64,000 bases of DNA from WRAU01 sp964277385 (GTDB lineage: Bacteria > Pseudomonadota > Alphaproteobacteria > WRAU01 > Hepatincolaceae), in contig OZ195520.1 of NCBI GenBank assembly GCA_964277385.1, forward strand, positions 124,001-188,000, given 5' to 3'. Shown one piece after another: positions 20,801 to 28,144 of this stretch. Each line of letters opens with the position of its first letter. The stretch's first letter is position 1. The notes under the pieces are model-generated. The model ran no database searches. It was given only the letters and a program-made list of their open reading frames with translations, and was not told where the DNA came from. The translations under genes were made by a program, and so were the position numbers.

Positions 20801-23025
20801 GGCAAGATCGTGAACATCAATCTACAGAATTTGTTAGCACAGATAAAAATAATAAAGGTATAGCTTCAAACGAATATAAAAACTTTATGCAAGATAGATA
20901 TACTGGTGTAGGTATTGTATTTACTGGTGATGCAGAAAGAGCTAAGGTTGGAACGACAGATGGTTATAGTTCTTCTGTATTTTATAGAGTTCAAAACCCT
21001 AATTTTTTGACCTTAACAAACTCTAATGATACGTTTGCTTTAGGTAAAATATATTCTAGTAGCACAGGACCAATAGGACCTATGGCTCAAGCTAATAAAA
21101 AAACTTTTTTAAGGGAAGTTAGAGGAGGAGATGGTTTTAATACTTTGTTAATAGATTCTTTTTCTGCTGATACAAAAACAAGTGCAGGAACTAATCAAAG
21201 TGGAAAAGCACAAGGTGCACAAGGTCATGCAAAAGAGAAAAAAGCCGCAGGTTCTTATGAAGCATATAATCAAGATTGGTATTTAAGAGGAGATACAGAA
21301 AATGGTCATATTGAAAGAGTTTATAAAATAGATGAAACTTTTAAAACTGATATGAGATTTTTATCGGTAATTGATGATAATTATGGACAAATTGTAAAAT
21401 TAGGACTTAAAGCAGCTTATGATAGAGATACAAGGTTATTGCCTTTAACAATGCCTGTACTTCCAAATAATGATGTTACACAATCTAATCTTGCTTATGC
21501 GTTCAGTAATGCTTCTTATTATGATTTTAGAAAAATTGAGGTTGATGATTATAGTTTAGATCCTCAAAATTTAAAGATAGGAGGTTATTATACTGGAGTT
21601 CAGGATGATGCTATTGTTATTTCTGCTGGACAATCAACTACAGGAGGAGCTTCTTATAGGGAAATTAACTTAGGTGGTAGATATTTTAAAGATCAGACAA
21701 CCCCAACATCTATGGAAAGTCAATTAATAATGCATCAAACTAATGGGAAGCAAAATGCTTATAAAACTAGAATACAGTTTATTAATAGCAGAGATGATAG
21801 GGTAGATAGCAATGTTATTGTTGCTGATGGTTATAATAGTAATGCGTCTAATTATACAAACTATTATTCTTATAAAAACTGGGATAAGTTAGAAATAGCT
21901 GAACGTCTTAATGGCGATAGTAATCAGGCCTATATTGTTTTTAATACAGATTTTAGTTTTGATAAAATGCACGGTAAAACTTTTAAGATTGCTACCTTAG
22001 ATTATAGTAGATCTTCAGATGTATTTATATTTTATCAAACACAAAAATATAATTATAATGTTGAAGAACTTAGTAATAGTAATGGTGAAATATTACATAA
22101 AATTTCGGAAAAAGGTACTGATAAATTTTTTATTGTGCACTACAGTTTAAACCAGGCTGTATTGTCTATAAAATATGAAGCTACAGATCTAGAAATGGTA
22201 AGTGCACCAGGATTTCTTAGTCAAGAAGAAATCTATAATTTAGAAAAATATGGAAATCTAGAAGGTGTAGATGAATCTAGTGATCCATTTTTAGATAGTT
22301 CAAATTATAATAGTGAATCAGAAGCTGGAGTTTTTTCAGGAAAACAAAATAGTGAAGATAATTTTGATTATAGTAAAATATATGGAGATGGTTCGGATGG
22401 TATTGCTGTTTTTGGTATGGGAAGCAATAAATCTAAATCATCACAAAGTGGAGATCAAAACTACTCAAAATCTGAAAATGATCATCAAACACAAACAAAT
22501 TCATCTGACACTGATGATGATTATTTGTTAGCATTTAAAGATCAAAATGTAGAATATGATGATTTAGATTATGAAAATCTTGATAAACCAAAGGAGGAAG
22601 AATACGATTATCGTAAACAAGAACAAATTAAGGAAGATACAGAAGAAGAAAATAAAGAAAATGAAGATGATAAATTAGAAGATGAAGATGAAGATAATTT
22701 TGAAATTCAAAATAATTCAGAGAATATTAGTTTTGAAATTTTAATAGAAAATAAAGAAGAACTTAATATTAATGAATTATTTAATATAGCAGAAGATTTA
22801 TTATCAGAGAATATTGAATTAAGTACTTCATTAAATGAAATGGTAGAAACGGTATCGTTGATAGAAGAAGAATCAATTAATGATACTAATAGTTATGATG
22901 AATTAGATTCGATGTCATTTGCTTTAGATTCAATGTTTTCTATAGAAGATAGTATAGGACATAGCGAAGTTAATGCAGATAGTAATAGTAAAAATAAAAA
23001 TACAAATAATTTTTCTAACAATTAA
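11884..23025 (+). CDS. Giant repetitive acidic protein, probable type I secretion substrate/adhesin
   Basis: Encodes 3713 residues from a GTG preceded by AAGAGG seven bases upstream. The N-terminal ~70 residues (LDFDLAF, NGDLVITTISGGTVTI) resemble the start domain of large alphaproteobacterial type I secreted adhesins. One canonical RTX-like nonapeptide, GGDGNDTVY, lies near residue 438. From about residue 660 to 3085 a degenerate module recurs: a G-x-x-x-D-D-x-F-x-I strand, then DGxGGxNTIDYS. I count about eighteen of the second motif (for example residues 662 and 876). Only one cysteine is visible. The last ~170 residues are very acidic (EENKENEDDKLEDEDED) and lack a membrane anchor. There is no Sec signal. 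An exporter/adaptor pair lies 7.8 kb upstream. A surface or secreted structural/adhesive role is inferred; the exact family is not recognised. Confidence 0.85.
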   Translation: MNKSVVYSDNSVQVEDPNKGNIVIYAHPEDVINLDFDLAFLKKELVNGDLVITTISGGTVTIANYSIMFMQKQIPIIVDSLSQRYGYNDFLDDAKAFSSSDNTDLLVINRTVSTPKSTENGGDFLASGEEILFNEYDQKELSGMIEVEEQSPILSSDVFSNPNTVLTLYPEGIDKNDTSVVYTYAGRTILNQEEVGNKPVVVRNSNPQISPLYGTSVVTSSEGDTAIIKALAGGGKMQGNDYSSYMYSPELLDYSSSAGSIHYEAYNGKQIQRGINLKFLDSATFFDNIIIRDVPEGIKFISTPTTEVQPLGNNAFQIISRSQSNAMDIYFVYNEANAIDAYGNPIGLKQIMQECQIEVTGFNPKYQQMVNGKSTFTFDFREVHGDEDINNFSMYNTFTFSTLFDPLIVRTSNYDDYIVGGVTSHIYDLLQGNNIFIGGDGNDTVYMGEGSSEYEYKFGNDRVDAKATMNSIDNPTITGTDTLKFNYGAYVDKTTGSYNFNRDVHIALDNGYVKVNNNAKNSKNVEDNSYSEFKNFDLLYLESDEQQFSQINNEITINSTKGFYGFQIFAGSNDTTNGQSGNILNLGLASLIDFSEENGAYISSVLLRTNPEKDTDFDKTQKIYFSSGNGSNNKNIFTTIRGSEGNDYYLASDHKNYDVYFDGKQGRNTIDFSLVANTSVVYDVVSGSAEYSGQKDTLINIGVFIGSKQYDTVYASGVGSMTFYMSPEDISSSAGNVVSYERFAGIDGKGVEIDYVVGKDSGGFIQVDKYGRGKDVIYGSPEIKASQANDIFYLSMSNNYSINGIAGKNTMDYSKDISSTGIIVNVKNVGTNSDASGSINKASYVDNFVYIQSIIGTNQNDTFLISGDQRSSMHYDGRGGYNTIDYSDIKDGIRINYNISKEELTKVYISTNERIKDDVIGFSSLIGTKEDDMFIAEDNAWQTASNVIYDGNVSKYNPSKEITLNSYNELENAGNVLYLNYEIKESLNLSILSSKFINFDTLRLGDFNNEISYSDTNFKVFWGSTNKNVKTVFNASVSASQVDFSINGNKAEVGTLTLYNFDILKASDFGSVFKVKVGSDRSKDYEYSFIGGQSVLDTLDYTGSQVDLRFDLGKTGAYDQGSVTKEYKNSNNKDYFTNIDRFTGGNGDDVFILNPYKTSYYIDGGAGNNNTISYENYLSPVTQADIDYTMFTNIQAFRLTNFDDVWFINSEARGETKVDGGGGFDKVLIGADVKELKYTISDKVVLNITSPTSSEHHLKQFEVLNGTNAGSNPTSSDKVIMETSDNKSILKNSYTNDGYFYFILNNGDLDYSKLDKGVTVEIFSEKTVAPGVRSSLLIDKQEGNADYYLGVKNIKLTNFDDTIRLDLSDPEVFENLKIDAGGGKNTIDYSSSSFGVKFDAVAETLDGKAFSIKNWSVLKAGDGDNLFILDPSKSKDLEIISGFGTSTIDFSKFSADLVFNFESSQGELFSVTQGTTNIVKASGVSNIKGGSGNDYFYGISLGSYNIDGQGGTNTLDYSKSTDVLGFSFELKNEEDSFISKGSSNNIDRFSNIDKIIGTNRDDYFTISSENKVKYIDAGGGRNELLVEAVVGSNQGFNFDLDKKELSGGGFSGIIKIDNFSVLNGSVNDDIFTFSSDEVLKQRGEIIGGDGNNTLNAKIRDSNGNNVGLYIDLSSGIFYRNNKGTAVRDEHLTVSKITNINLGDGDDILLFSGELTSSNYKVDLGGGNNLISFEKVNYSLSGTFDEILYQATNGSTLNVKGNYGLKLTMFSDTLKIKEGEKAVLVDGAGGVNTVDYSDVSSKLYMSLLSANNNELEVSRQEASGTKTDKLYSFSKFILGKGDDYIEAGGSSATEIDGNSGTNTISYEKLETGLIANLEAGTVFKTEYKTVDRIRNFQIFKGSLGNDIVYASKNVKEIWGNKGNDTLNLSKLSDSRISFSSLNDSEIKVTHNDGSFNIKKEGGSVKDTSYKRVIFGNNQTANIELSSIDNREYVYSSGSINYRAMSQYGINVNYEKQTVSYKGSGPNTNSDRFLSSNTVVYGTNNGDVYNGLNSSSNTVIEAGTGDDRVSFDASTTALNVNIDATGNIDTGYVKINKGTQGNLTIGGTRFDDTFYITDLRVLNVNRGIDGGIGSNILNFSKLTAGLDGYVIGGSDYNYKLVNMTGYVLTKYNDSVIWVVVKDKEKLPTVIDFNGGTNNKLTLRLNEIASDDLSLLYDISATNNNASITMNSATFSHATSFLNIQQLKMESNKNIASFKAVFNGFDYTGVTDIFTDQIQFGSNFIKDTTFEYKNYILDRFDTSTIVGGVNNLIFSGSRNNAVMKLHIQDSSKQNSNVNITIADAVNITTDIPNRPIARTINYTDEVLSVNTSQTNTQTFKLSKVTQSTITMQDVSLLVVTSNVTMSMFKEIILGSNNPDRYDNYNVDFMGYKGQHGNLTTGEDWVFTDKKLTGIFANKFTITQQNSATNPAHIRLTGTNDTLRVYQNREDFKTAGQGTIGYIDGGAGTNTLLMMGKNEGDFISYIGTSGMSLDSIVITKGKLAAIDAGKNTTPNASDPNSEFFRYDNFQIIDLRGVGVNKNMNNDTIINIVLNSSTTFTTVYAPKAKAAVSTQDSMQRTILNAAGYDASGGTPTGGFDTGGIYNVSFEYDEDNPGKMNRMMQVEARFENKVFDIHNVQSIYGKKGQQDIVKFSYLNTEQFYDLSFQLSQGKNVTNYGADEYNVKYRKQYLYLDLDFTRDETGASSNNNSANRPESQYDIIDFSAWNVNDESRVYNMAVNGLRGTNGDDTLHMFSIGEYNTSDLTSIMILIKATGQQKIILPQTSLYLGGLSVYFSPKKTIIEFPNARAPEYSATFDSYTSNFNEQTTFLAGSSGETKVDQFTLLNFTTFFGDRYGHNRVSNIKIGGTDSSGNSGLFTSNKVHIYMTQISSKSYNDTEKPTVATRYNEYKNDATSTNNKVNFSNINSGSHYFSWGAWQDREHQSTEFVSTDKNNKGIASNEYKNFMQDRYTGVGIVFTGDAERAKVGTTDGYSSSVFYRVQNPNFLTLTNSNDTFALGKIYSSSTGPIGPMAQANKKTFLREVRGGDGFNTLLIDSFSADTKTSAGTNQSGKAQGAQGHAKEKKAAGSYEAYNQDWYLRGDTENGHIERVYKIDETFKTDMRFLSVIDDNYGQIVKLGLKAAYDRDTRLLPLTMPVLPNNDVTQSNLAYAFSNASYYDFRKIEVDDYSLDPQNLKIGGYYTGVQDDAIVISAGQSTTGGASYREINLGGRYFKDQTTPTSMESQLIMHQTNGKQNAYKTRIQFINSRDDRVDSNVIVADGYNSNASNYTNYYSYKNWDKLEIAERLNGDSNQAYIVFNTDFSFDKMHGKTFKIATLDYSRSSDVFIFYQTQKYNYNVEELSNSNGEILHKISEKGTDKFFIVHYSLNQAVLSIKYEATDLEMVSAPGFLSQEEIYNLEKYGNLEGVDESSDPFLDSSNYNSESEAGVFSGKQNSEDNFDYSKIYGDGSDGIAVFGMGSNKSKSSQSGDQNYSKSENDHQTQTNSSDTDDDYLLAFKDQNVEYDDLDYENLDKPKEEEYDYRKQEQIKEDTEEENKENEDDKLEDEDEDNFEIQNNSENISFEILIENKEELNINELFNIAEDLLSENIELSTSLNEMVETVSLIEEESINDTNSYDELDSMSFALDSMFSIEDSIGHSEVNADSNSKNKNTNNFSNN

Positions 23026-23529
23026 AGATATTGTATGTTTTTATTAGATTGTTTTACTTTTAGTAAATTATTTTCTTGATGACAAAGTAAACATGTCAAT
23101 ATGGGATGTTGTTTAATATAATCTCGTTTTTTGATTCTGAAACGAATAAGAGTATATATTTATATATTAGTAATAAAGTTATAAAATTGAATCATAAAAA
23201 AATTATGATAAAGTTGATAATGAGGATAAAAAATACAAAAATATATAACACTAAGAGTTTTTATGGATATTTTCTTTAATAAGATAAATAATTTTGATTA
23301 AAAATATCTAAATTATTAGATATTTATTTTATTAAAGAATTTAAAAATTATTAATAAACATTAATTTACTGAAATCCAATTTAATTATTATTAAAAAATG
23401 ATAAAAGAAAAATATACTGTTAGTATTGAAACAAAAAATATTGAAAAACTTAGAGGATTATATGTAAGAATTTGTAATTTATAAGAAAATAATTATAATA
23501 TTACACTTGATAACAAATATTTTTAACTA
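23026..23529. other. Intergenic stretch after the giant gene
   Basis: About 500 bases without a convincing gene. It holds the hairpin at 23302-23325, which is nested inside a wider inverted repeat (about 23274-23292 with 23320-23340, one G-U pair). A 28-codon ORF at 23398-23484 could be a remnant. Nothing else is supported. Confidence 0.45.
23302..23331 (+). terminator. Probable terminator of the giant gene
   Basis: A 10-bp perfect stem (23302-23311 with 23316-23325, four-base loop ATTA) has an A-run before it and a T-rich run (TTATTTTATT) after it, so it could act in either direction. It lies about 280 bases after the giant gene's stop and 200 before the next gene. Confidence 0.5.
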
Positions 23530-24618
23530 ATGAATCTAAAAAGTACAACAACATTGTTTGGAATTTATTTTTTTATTTTTTCAATTTTATACATAAAAAG
23601 CCTTTCAGCAGGAGTTTTATACTATAAGAAAGAATCTCTAGTGAGTACTTCTTTTGGAGGATTGCTTTCTGTTCAAGATGATAGTCAATTATTTTCTAAT
23701 ATAAGAGCTTCATTTTTTGCTAAAAAAGAATTACATAATAGTTTTGATATAAGATTTTATATCTCAGGAACATACTTATCTGACAGAGATAATGATCCTA
23801 GTTATAAAGTTCTACAAGAATTATACACAGGATTTAATAGTGATTATGGTAATTTATACATTGGAAGAACTCCAACTGTTTATTATAATGACTTTCCAGC
23901 AGGATGGTTAGATTATAAAATAGTTAATAGTAAGCATGACGCTATAGAATCATGTTATTACGGTGATTTCTTTACAACAAAAGTTGCAAGTAATTCTATT
24001 TTTTATACATATAAGTTCTCAAATTTTAAAATATCACTTCAAGGATCATCAAGGTATTCTAAAAACTTACTTTTAGATGATTATAAAATATTAATTGTTA
24101 GGAAATATGCTTTTGGAGTAGGGCTTGGATATGCTTATGGTCCTATTCAATTTGGAGGTTCTTATATTAATATAAAAATGAATAATTTAGAAGATAATAA
24201 TAAGTATGATACTAATTTAGCCAATATGGGAGCAAAAATAGATCTTTTTGGCTGGTATTCAGCAATAGGAGTTTTTTATGATAAAAATAGAATCTATTTT
24301 GGTAATGAATCTTATAGTTTTCAGTATTTAATTCAATATGATGAATATTATTTATTTAATAAAAAACTTATTCCTCAAATATCCTATTCTTACAAAATCT
24401 ATACTTTGACAAACCATTTTAATAAAGTTTATACTACACCTAATAATGATTTATATTTATCTCTTTCATACTTTTTAAATTCTAATTTGGAAATATTTAC
24501 AGAAGGAAAATTAGATGTGAGATCTAAAAATCAGATAAATAAAATATATTATACTCTTAATGATACTAAATATTTAAAATATAACCGTATTAGTTTAGGG
24601 GCTAGAGCCAGCTTTTGA
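23530..24618 (+). CDS. Outer-membrane beta-barrel protein (porin-like), first of two
   Basis: A 362-residue protein with an N-terminal signal peptide (hydrophobic residues ~8-24, then SLSAG) followed by alternating polar/aromatic strands and a C-terminal aromatic residue (ARASF), the pattern that targets barrels to the outer membrane. The segment LYIGRTPTVYYNDFPAGWLDY resembles the loop-3 area of general porins. It ends with TGA. A second barrel gene starts 13 bases downstream, so the two form an operon. Substrate is unknown. Divergence between the two is high, so they are not a recent duplication. Confidence 0.8.
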   Translation: MNLKSTTTLFGIYFFIFSILYIKSLSAGVLYYKKESLVSTSFGGLLSVQDDSQLFSNIRASFFAKKELHNSFDIRFYISGTYLSDRDNDPSYKVLQELYTGFNSDYGNLYIGRTPTVYYNDFPAGWLDYKIVNSKHDAIESCYYGDFFTTKVASNSIFYTYKFSNFKISLQGSSRYSKNLLLDDYKILIVRKYAFGVGLGYAYGPIQFGGSYINIKMNNLEDNNKYDTNLANMGAKIDLFGWYSAIGVFYDKNRIYFGNESYSFQYLIQYDEYYLFNKKLIPQISYSYKIYTLTNHFNKVYTTPNNDLYLSLSYFLNSNLEIFTEGKLDVRSKNQINKIYYTLNDTKYLKYNRISLGARASF

Positions 24619-24631
24619 TAAGGGTTTATAA

Positions 24632-25807
24632 ATGAAAATAATAAAATTTTTGACAATGATATTAATTTTAATATCATTACCTAATGCTTTAAAAGCGTTA
24701 ACAATATTTTCCAGTGATGTTAATAAAATAGAGATTATAGGTAATTTAAATTTTGCTTATTTTGATAGTTTAAAAAGTAAGCAAACATATTCGTATATTA
24801 AAAATAATAACTATAATTCTAATTTAGGTATATCTTTTATTAATGAGAGTTTAGATTTAGTATCTACCAAAGTTACTTTTGATGTTAGAATTAATAATAC
24901 GCATTATTATCCAGAAAAAGAAAATAAAGAAGTTTATAATATTGCTGAAATTAATAACTTTTATTTTGAATTGATTACAAAAGATAACAGTTATACTAAA
25001 ATAGGTTTTTTTGATTCTATGGTTACAAAAAATACGGTAGGAGCAACAAATAAAGCCTATGTTTATTGGTTAGATGCTGGATATTCTTTCATGAATCAAG
25101 ATTCTAATTATGGAAACAAAAAAGGTGAAGATTTTTTAACTATTAAATCTTCAGGGATAGGTCATTATAATGCTTTTTCAAACTATATAGCTGTTCTTGA
25201 AGTATATTTCCCTAAGAATAGCTTAGAAAGTAGAGCTCCAATTGAAACAGATGCTTTGTCTCAGGGTTATTCATTTGGTGGATCTTTAAATTATCAAGGT
25301 GATGTTTTCGGATATTCTATAGGTTATAAAAAGGTAAGAACTAAAATTAAAAATGATTCTATAAATAATAATTTAAGTCAATCTATGCTTAGATCAGATA
25401 ATCTATTAGCCTCTTTATCATTATCTGGTAAGAATATTTATTTTGCATTATCAGGAGGTTATTATAAAAATCAAAAACTAGCAGGAATCAGACATACTGG
25501 TGCATCGGCATACTTAAGTTACCAACTAACTAAAATTATTCCTTATTTAGGTTATCAGTTTTTATATGCGGATAATATCGATTCAAGCATAAAAGATGGT
25601 AAAGATATTTACAACTTAGCAAATAGAAGAAATTACTCATTCGAGCAAAGTGTAGCAGTTTTGGGTTTGGCTTTTAAAGTACATGATGGTTTTTATATGG
25701 GGATAGAACATAATAATGATATTAGAAGCAAATCTCATACAGAATCTTCAATATTAAATAATGTAAATCAAGATATTACTAGTATTTATTTAAGGTACTC
25801 ATTATAA
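24632..25807 (+). CDS. Outer-membrane beta-barrel protein (porin-like), second of two
   Basis: A 391-residue protein with a clear signal peptide (MKIIKFLTMILILISLPNALKA) and repeated amphipathic strands to the C-terminus. It shares layout with the upstream gene and follows it by 13 bases. The last residues (IYLRYSL) end in Leu rather than Phe, which is unusual for a barrel-assembly signal. Just after the stop is a decayed copy of the last ~110 bases. That raises the possibility that the gene's end has been rearranged. Function is probably diffusion or uptake of small solutes; specificity cannot be read. Confidence 0.8.
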   Translation: MKIIKFLTMILILISLPNALKALTIFSSDVNKIEIIGNLNFAYFDSLKSKQTYSYIKNNNYNSNLGISFINESLDLVSTKVTFDVRINNTHYYPEKENKEVYNIAEINNFYFELITKDNSYTKIGFFDSMVTKNTVGATNKAYVYWLDAGYSFMNQDSNYGNKKGEDFLTIKSSGIGHYNAFSNYIAVLEVYFPKNSLESRAPIETDALSQGYSFGGSLNYQGDVFGYSIGYKKVRTKIKNDSINNNLSQSMLRSDNLLASLSLSGKNIYFALSGGYYKNQKLAGIRHTGASAYLSYQLTKIIPYLGYQFLYADNIDSSIKDGKDIYNLANRRNYSFEQSVAVLGLAFKVHDGFYMGIEHNNDIRSKSHTESSILNNVNQDITSIYLRYSL

Positions 25808-25924
25808 TGGAATCATATGGGATAGAACATAAATTATATTAGAAGCAAATATTATATAGAATCTTCAATATTAAATAATGTGAATCAAGATATTATTAGT
25901 ATTTATTAAAGTACTCATTATAAT
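25695..25924 (+). repeat. Tandem partial duplication of the second barrel gene's 3' end
   Basis: Copy 1 (about 25695-25809) is the end of the barrel gene and copy 2 (about 25815-25924) lies right after it. Both begin with TATGGGGATAGAACATAA or a one-base variant and end with GTACTCATTATAATG. Copy 2 has several substitutions and small deletions and no open frame, so it is an eroding duplicate. Confidence 0.85.
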
Positions 25925-25952
25925 GCGATAAAGCAATGGAGGTTTATGGAAT

Positions 25953-26609
25953 ATGAATAAATTAGTATTTTGCCACGGATTATTTTACAAAAATAATTTT
26001 TTTTCTGGGCTAATAACTTCTTTAGAAGAAGAATTTAAGAAAAGAGATTTTAAATTAGAAATTATTAATTTAGATTTAGGATATTTTTCAGATAAAACAA
26101 TAGATCAAAATAGCAACTTTGATGGGGCTATAGCAATAGGTCATGGCATAGGATTTAATAAATTATTAGATATAAACACAAATTGGAAGGGAATATTAGG
26201 AATATCTACTTTACTGCAATTTTTGGTTGATAATATATCTAAAAGAAAAATAGACAACTTAGAAAGAGCATTTAATTACAATAAAGAGTTAGCTATTACA
26301 TCTTTTATTAATAGGATAACTAATAATAAAATTATTTATGCTTTACCTTATTCTAAAGTAAATTGGGATTTAATTAAAGAAGATATTAACTATTTAAAAA
26401 ATATAAATAGTATATCAAAATTAAAGGAAAAAAATATACCATCATTATTTCTTCATGGAGAATCTGATATTTGGTATGATGTTAGTGATGCTAAAAAACA
26501 ATTTAAAAATTTTAATTTAGAAATAAAAGAAGGTACTTCTCATATGTTAGGATACTTAGATATTTTATGGTGTAAAAATCATATACTTAAATTTATAGAT
26601 TCTATTTAG
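25953..26609 (+). CDS. Alpha/beta-hydrolase-fold protein with Gly in place of the nucleophile
   Basis: A 218-residue cytoplasmic protein with the layout of small alpha/beta hydrolases: strand and oxyanion region KLVFCHGLFY, nucleophile-elbow AIGHGIGF, acid-region LFLHGESDIWY and a late histidine in GTSHML. The elbow is normally G-x-S-x-G; here the serine position (residue 65) is glycine, so ordinary serine-hydrolase chemistry is not expected. The start ATG follows GGAGG by about 11 bases. It comes after the barrel genes in the same direction. It could be an inactive relative, a binding protein or a gene on the way to loss, though the frame is fully open. Confidence 0.65.
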   Translation: MNKLVFCHGLFYKNNFFSGLITSLEEEFKKRDFKLEIINLDLGYFSDKTIDQNSNFDGAIAIGHGIGFNKLLDINTNWKGILGISTLLQFLVDNISKRKIDNLERAFNYNKELAITSFINRITNNKIIYALPYSKVNWDLIKEDINYLKNINSISKLKEKNIPSLFLHGESDIWYDVSDAKKQFKNFNLEIKEGTSHMLGYLDILWCKNHILKFIDSI

Positions 26610-26673
26610 TATTTTTTATGGTAATTTTTACCAAATTATTTGCCAAAAATGAGATTTTTATATTAAAGAAGAC

Positions 26674-26692
26674 AATTTTATTTGATAAAATT
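26674..26692. terminator. Possible weak terminator between convergent genes
   Basis: AATTTTAT and ATAAAATT form a perfect 8-bp stem with a three-base loop, between the hydrolase-fold gene and the convergent DUF1761 gene. No strong T-run follows, so this is tentative. Confidence 0.25.
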
Positions 26693-26838
26693 ATACAAAA
26701 AACAACTTTTTATGATCTCATATTTCTAATTAATAACTTATTATAAAATATAAGTTTATATATCTTAAAAATATTATCAGTATTTTTTAGTTTAAATAAC
26801 TTGTATTATAAAAATGGGTTTATCTTTTATATAATTTC

Positions 26839-27246
26839 CTAAAATATAGAATAAGAAACAAAAGCAACAAAAAAAGAAGCAATAATAACAGTAAATGTTT
26901 GTGTTGCATTTAATATATACAAGGTAAAACTTTTTCCATTCCAAATAACATCGTTAAACATTTCAATTAGTATAAGAAAAGAAATAAGCAATATGAATTT
27001 AAATAAATAAAAAGATTGTAGTATAAATAAATCATAAGAAAGGGAATATATAAGTACCGCTTTAATAAAATGCGAGATTATAGTCATAACAAATGACTTT
27101 TTTATTGATTTAGTATCTGTTTTTTCTAAATTAAATTTAGATAATTTTACAAATAAATTTCCAAATAAAAACTTAGAATACCAAATATATTCTATAAAAA
27201 ATTGAACAATTATTATAGCACTAAGGGTAGTTAAAGTATGAAACAT
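26839..27246 (-). CDS. DUF1761 family membrane protein
   Basis: A 135-residue protein with four predicted membrane helices and the N-terminal pattern EYIWYSKFLFGNLF (aromatic YS followed by FG), typical of DUF1761 proteins. The C-terminal half has the usual 'W-N-G-K' segment (VIWNGKSF) between the last two helices. The function of the family is not known. It stands alone, convergent with the preceding gene and with about 590 bases of non-coding DNA upstream. Confidence 0.7.
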   Translation of the reverse strand: MFHTLTTLSAIIIVQFFIEYIWYSKFLFGNLFVKLSKFNLEKTDTKSIKKSFVMTIISHFIKAVLIYSLSYDLFILQSFYLFKFILLISFLILIEMFNDVIWNGKSFTLYILNATQTFTVIIASFFVAFVSYSIF

Positions 27247-27791
27247 TATAGAAAATTCCTCAATTTTTATGAAAATTATTTGTTAACTTATCTAGTACTT
27301 ATTTTAACATATAAAAATTTTTATAAAAATTTATTTTTTATAAATAACAAAAAGTAATGTAAAAAACTAAGAATTAAAAAAATAAAAAATATTTTTTATT
27401 TTAGGTATTTTATAAAAATAATATAAGTATATTTATTTATTTTGACAGATATTGATTATTAAATAAGACAATTATATTACAAAATAAACCCAATTTTTGT
27501 AATATAATAGGTTTAATTAGTAAAATAAAAAAACGTGTTTAATATCAGAAAACAACTATATTTTATTTATACAGAATTATTGTTTTAAGTCTTTTTTAAT
27601 TGCTAGGTTTGTGTATATTATTAGTTATTCTATTTTTTTCTTAAGCTATCAATTTTTGTTGCTAATATAAAATATCACTAAAGAATTTTGATGCTTTGGC
27701 TTTTTATTCTATCATTATGGCGATGGTTCTTAATTTTAGTTTGTATTTTTATAAAATTAATTTTTATATTTCTAAATTGTAAAAAACATAG
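27247..27791. other. Intergenic stretch with a strong hairpin
   Basis: About 545 AT-rich bases without a gene. The main feature is a perfect 14-bp inverted repeat, 27471-27484 with 27495-27508, with a ten-base loop (TAAACCCAAT). No T-run follows, so it may be a structured RNA, an operator, or a palindromic repeat element rather than a terminator. Confidence 0.45.
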
Positions 27792-27819
27792 TTGACAGAT
27801 TAGTTAGTTTAGCTATAAT
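27792..27819 (+). promoter_or_regulatory. Sigma-70-type promoter of tRNA-Thr
   Basis: TTGACA (27792-27797) and TATAAT (27814-27819) are both exact consensus hexamers, 16 bases apart. The first base of the tRNA is 18 bases after the -10 box. This is the clearest promoter in the window and shows that the housekeeping sigma factor keeps standard specificity. Confidence 0.85.
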
Positions 27820-27836
27820 ATACAGTGTATTTAGAT

Positions 27837-27912
27837 GCCGAATTAGCTCAGTTGGTAGAGCTACTGATTTGTAATCAGTGGGTCGGGAGTTCAAGTCTCT
27901 CATTCGGCACCA
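27837..27912 (+). tRNA. tRNA-Thr (anticodon TGT)
   Basis: A full 76-base cloverleaf with encoded CCA: acceptor GCCGAAT/ATTCGGC, D-arm GCTC/GAGC, anticodon stem ACTGA/TCAGT around loop TTTGTAA (anticodon TGT, reading ACA), T-arm with TTCAAGT. Discriminator base is A. It is a single-gene transcript judging by the promoter just upstream and a T-run downstream. Confidence 0.97.
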
Positions 27913-27918
27913 CTAAAC

Positions 27919-27962
27919 CTAATCGCTACAAAGATTAGAGAGAAAATTTTCTGGATTTTTTT
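27919..27962 (+). terminator. Probable terminator after tRNA-Thr
   Basis: A 6-bp stem (27919-27924 with 27933-27938) is followed by the palindrome AGAAAATTTTCT (27941-27952) and seven T residues (27956-27962). The arrangement is plausible for Rho-independent termination, but the hairpin nearest the T-run is AT-rich. Confidence 0.4.
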
Positions 27963-28144
27963 AATCTTTATTTATTTCTGTTTTAATTTTATTAATTTAA
28001 AAAATGGTCGTAAAAGCATAATTACCTTTTTATATCTAAAAAAGTATAAAAATTAGTATTTTTTATAGATAAATATAAAATAAACCAATATTTTGTATAT
28101 ATTTTATAAATATAGTCTTTATTATATTATATAATTTTTTTTCA

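Noticed and set aside
23398..23484. Small ORF of 28 codons before the first barrel gene
   Set aside because: No ribosome site, no similarity that I recognise, and chance ORFs of this size are common in AT-rich DNA.
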